A program made the translations under genes and the position numbers. Below, piece by piece: positions 63,010 through 64,000 of a stretch of DNA of 64,000 nt; the stretch's first letter is position 1; each line of letters opens with the position of its first letter. The notes beneath the pieces were generated by a model. It worked only from the letters and a program-made list of their open reading frames with translations, did no database searches and was not told the DNA's origin. This DNA comes from Candidatus Intricatilinea gracilis (GTDB lineage Bacteria > Pseudomonadota > Gammaproteobacteria > Burkholderiales > Burkholderiaceae_C), in assembly GCA_016702605.1 (NCBI GenBank), contig JADJDQ010000001.1, forward strand, positions 868,001-932,000. The letters are read 5' to 3'.

Positions 63010-64000
63010 TCAGGCGGCGTAGCGCTTCGCCAGAATCTCGAAGGCGGGCAAGGTCTTGCCTTCCAGCACTTCCAGGAAGGCGCCGCCGCCGGTGGAGATG
63101 TAGCCCACGTCGCCTTCGATGCCGTACTTGGCGATGGCGGCCAGCGTGTCGCCACCCCCGGCGATGCTGAAGGCGCTGCTCTTGGCAATGGCACGGGCGA
63201 TGGTTTCGGTGCCTTGCGCAAAGGCGTCGAACTCGAACACACCGACCGGGCCGTTCCAGACGATGGTGCCGGCGGCCATGAGTTGTTCGGCCAGCATGGC
63301 GGCGGTCTTGGGGCCGATGTCGAGGATGAGGTCGTCGTCGGCCACATCGGAGGCAGCCTTGACGGTGGCTTCGGCGTCGGCGGCAAACCGCTTGGCGCAG
63401 ACCACGTCGACGGGGATGGGCACCGCGGCACCGCGCGCCTTCATGGCCTCGATCACTGCTTTTGCTTCACCGACCAGGTCGGCCTCGGCCAGGCTCTTGC
63501 CGATCTTGTAGCCGGCTGCCAGCAAGAAGGTGTTGGCAATGCCACCGCCCACGATCAGGCCGTCGACGTTCTTGGCCAGCGCCTGCAGGATGGTGAGCTT
63601 GGTGCTGACCTTGCTGCCGGCCACGATGGCCAGCAGCGGGCGTTTCGGGTGCGCCAGCGCCTTGGTGATGGCGTCGATCTCGGCCGACAGCAACGGGCCG
63701 GCGCAGGCGATGGGGGCGTATTCGGCGATGCCGTAGGTCGTGCCTTCGGCGCGGTGGGCGGTGCCGAAGGCGTCGTTGGCGTAAACGTCGCACAGGGCGG
63801 CCATCTTCTTGGCCAGCTCGGCGTTGTTCTTCTTCTCACCCTTGTTGAGGCGGCAGTTTTCCAGCATCACCAGATGACCAGGCGCCACGGTCACACCGTC
63901 GACCCAGTTGGCCACGACGGGGATCTCGAAGCCCATCAGTTCACCCATACGTTTGGCGACGGGGGCGAGTGAGTCCTCGGGCTTGAATTCACCTTCGGTG
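63010..64000 (-). CDS. pgk: Phosphoglycerate kinase (5' end missing)
   Basis: C-terminal ~330 residues; the gene begins beyond the window (frame open to the edge: TEGEFKPEDSLAPVAKRM). Transfers phosphate between 1,3-bisphosphoglycerate and ADP. Segments: LLENCRLNKGEKKNNAELAK, YANDAFGTAHRAEGTT, IVAGSKVSTKLTILQ, VGGGIANTFLLAAGYKIG, WNGPVGVFE and SIAGGGDTLAAIAKYG. Ends KRYAA. First gene here of the pgk / maeB / pyk minus-strand run. Confidence 0.96.
   Translation of the reverse strand, partial: TEGEFKPEDSLAPVAKRMGELMGFEIPVVANWVDGVTVAPGHLVMLENCRLNKGEKKNNAELAKKMAALCDVYANDAFGTAHRAEGTTYGIAEYAPIACAGPLLSAEIDAITKALAHPKRPLLAIVAGSKVSTKLTILQALAKNVDGLIVGGGIANTFLLAAGYKIGKSLAEADLVGEAKAVIEAMKARGAAVPIPVDVVCAKRFAADAEATVKAASDVADDDLILDIGPKTAAMLAEQLMAAGTIVWNGPVGVFEFDAFAQGTETIARAIAKSSAFSIAGGGDTLAAIAKYGIEGDVGYISTGGGAFLEVLEGKTLPAFEILAKRYAA

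Overview
The window is a GC-rich, gene-dense stretch of chromosome from a betaproteobacterium, most likely order Burkholderiales (Rubrivivax/Leptothrix/Ideonella-like). The evidence is gene content and order: an orphan Bug-type tricarboxylate-binding protein, an Ala/Lys/Pro-rich histone H1-like protein, the run ffh / ccsA-like / PP0621-like / pilS / pilR / ampD / nrdA / nrdB, the run bamE-dapB-exbB-exbD-leuS-lptE-holA divergent from fur, ptsN-hprK, and glycolytic genes (pgk, pyk, fba) near purC/purE/purK and tsaC. No rRNA, recognisable tRNA, insertion sequence, prophage or CRISPR array was seen. This is mostly a core-genome segment with a few accessory pockets.

Layout: 1-3.5 kb, a dipeptide/oligopeptide ABC importer (two permeases and a double-ATPase protein). 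3.7-4.2 kb, two tandem related 37-residue membrane peptides. 4.4-7.2 kb, Bug-type binding protein, PfkB kinase and a membrane coiled-coil protein. 7.3-10 kb, DUF167, a ketoacyl synthase with its own acyl carrier protein, and the H1-like protein. 10.3-15 kb, nrdB and nrdA behind a predicted NrdR-controlled promoter. 15.1-20.7 kb, ampD, pilR (frameshifted), pilS, a PP0621-like protein and a CcsA/YpjD-like protein. 21-24.6 kb, ffh, a DUF2726 protein, a candidate minus-strand small RNA and hemB. 24.7-29.2 kb, a UDG-family protein, rimI and tsaB, then dacB and a SemiSWEET. 29.2-36.4 kb, an SGNH-like lipoprotein lacking its serine, tsaC, purK, purE, a thioredoxin-TPR protein, a helical-repeat protein and purC. 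36.6-37.5 kb, a barstar inhibitor and a secreted RNase Sa-like ribonuclease. 37.8-43.2 kb, a MaeB-type malic enzyme divergent from a DctS/DctR-like two-component system. 43.3-46.7 kb, thiL, pgpA, pncC and a frameshifted ghrA-like dehydrogenase. 46.9-54.8 kb, the holA-to-bamE cluster and fur. 54.9-64 kb, hprK, ptsN, fba, a GNAT-like protein, pyk, a second MaeB-type malic enzyme and the 3' part of pgk.

Functionally the window joins central carbon metabolism (lower glycolysis, two malic enzymes, a probable C4-dicarboxylate sensor, PTS-Ntr regulation) with deoxynucleotide and purine synthesis, envelope biogenesis (BamE, LptE, ExbBD, PBP4, AmpD, PgpA), two members of the t6A pathway (TsaB, TsaC) and type IV pilus regulation.

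The less ordinary items are the tandem micropeptides with a long hairpin between them, the candidate small RNA upstream of hemB, the RNase/barstar pair, the GDS-to-GDE lipoprotein, a palindrome between maeB and the dctS-like gene, and two frameshifts (pilR, ghrA-like) that are either assembly errors or real lesions.
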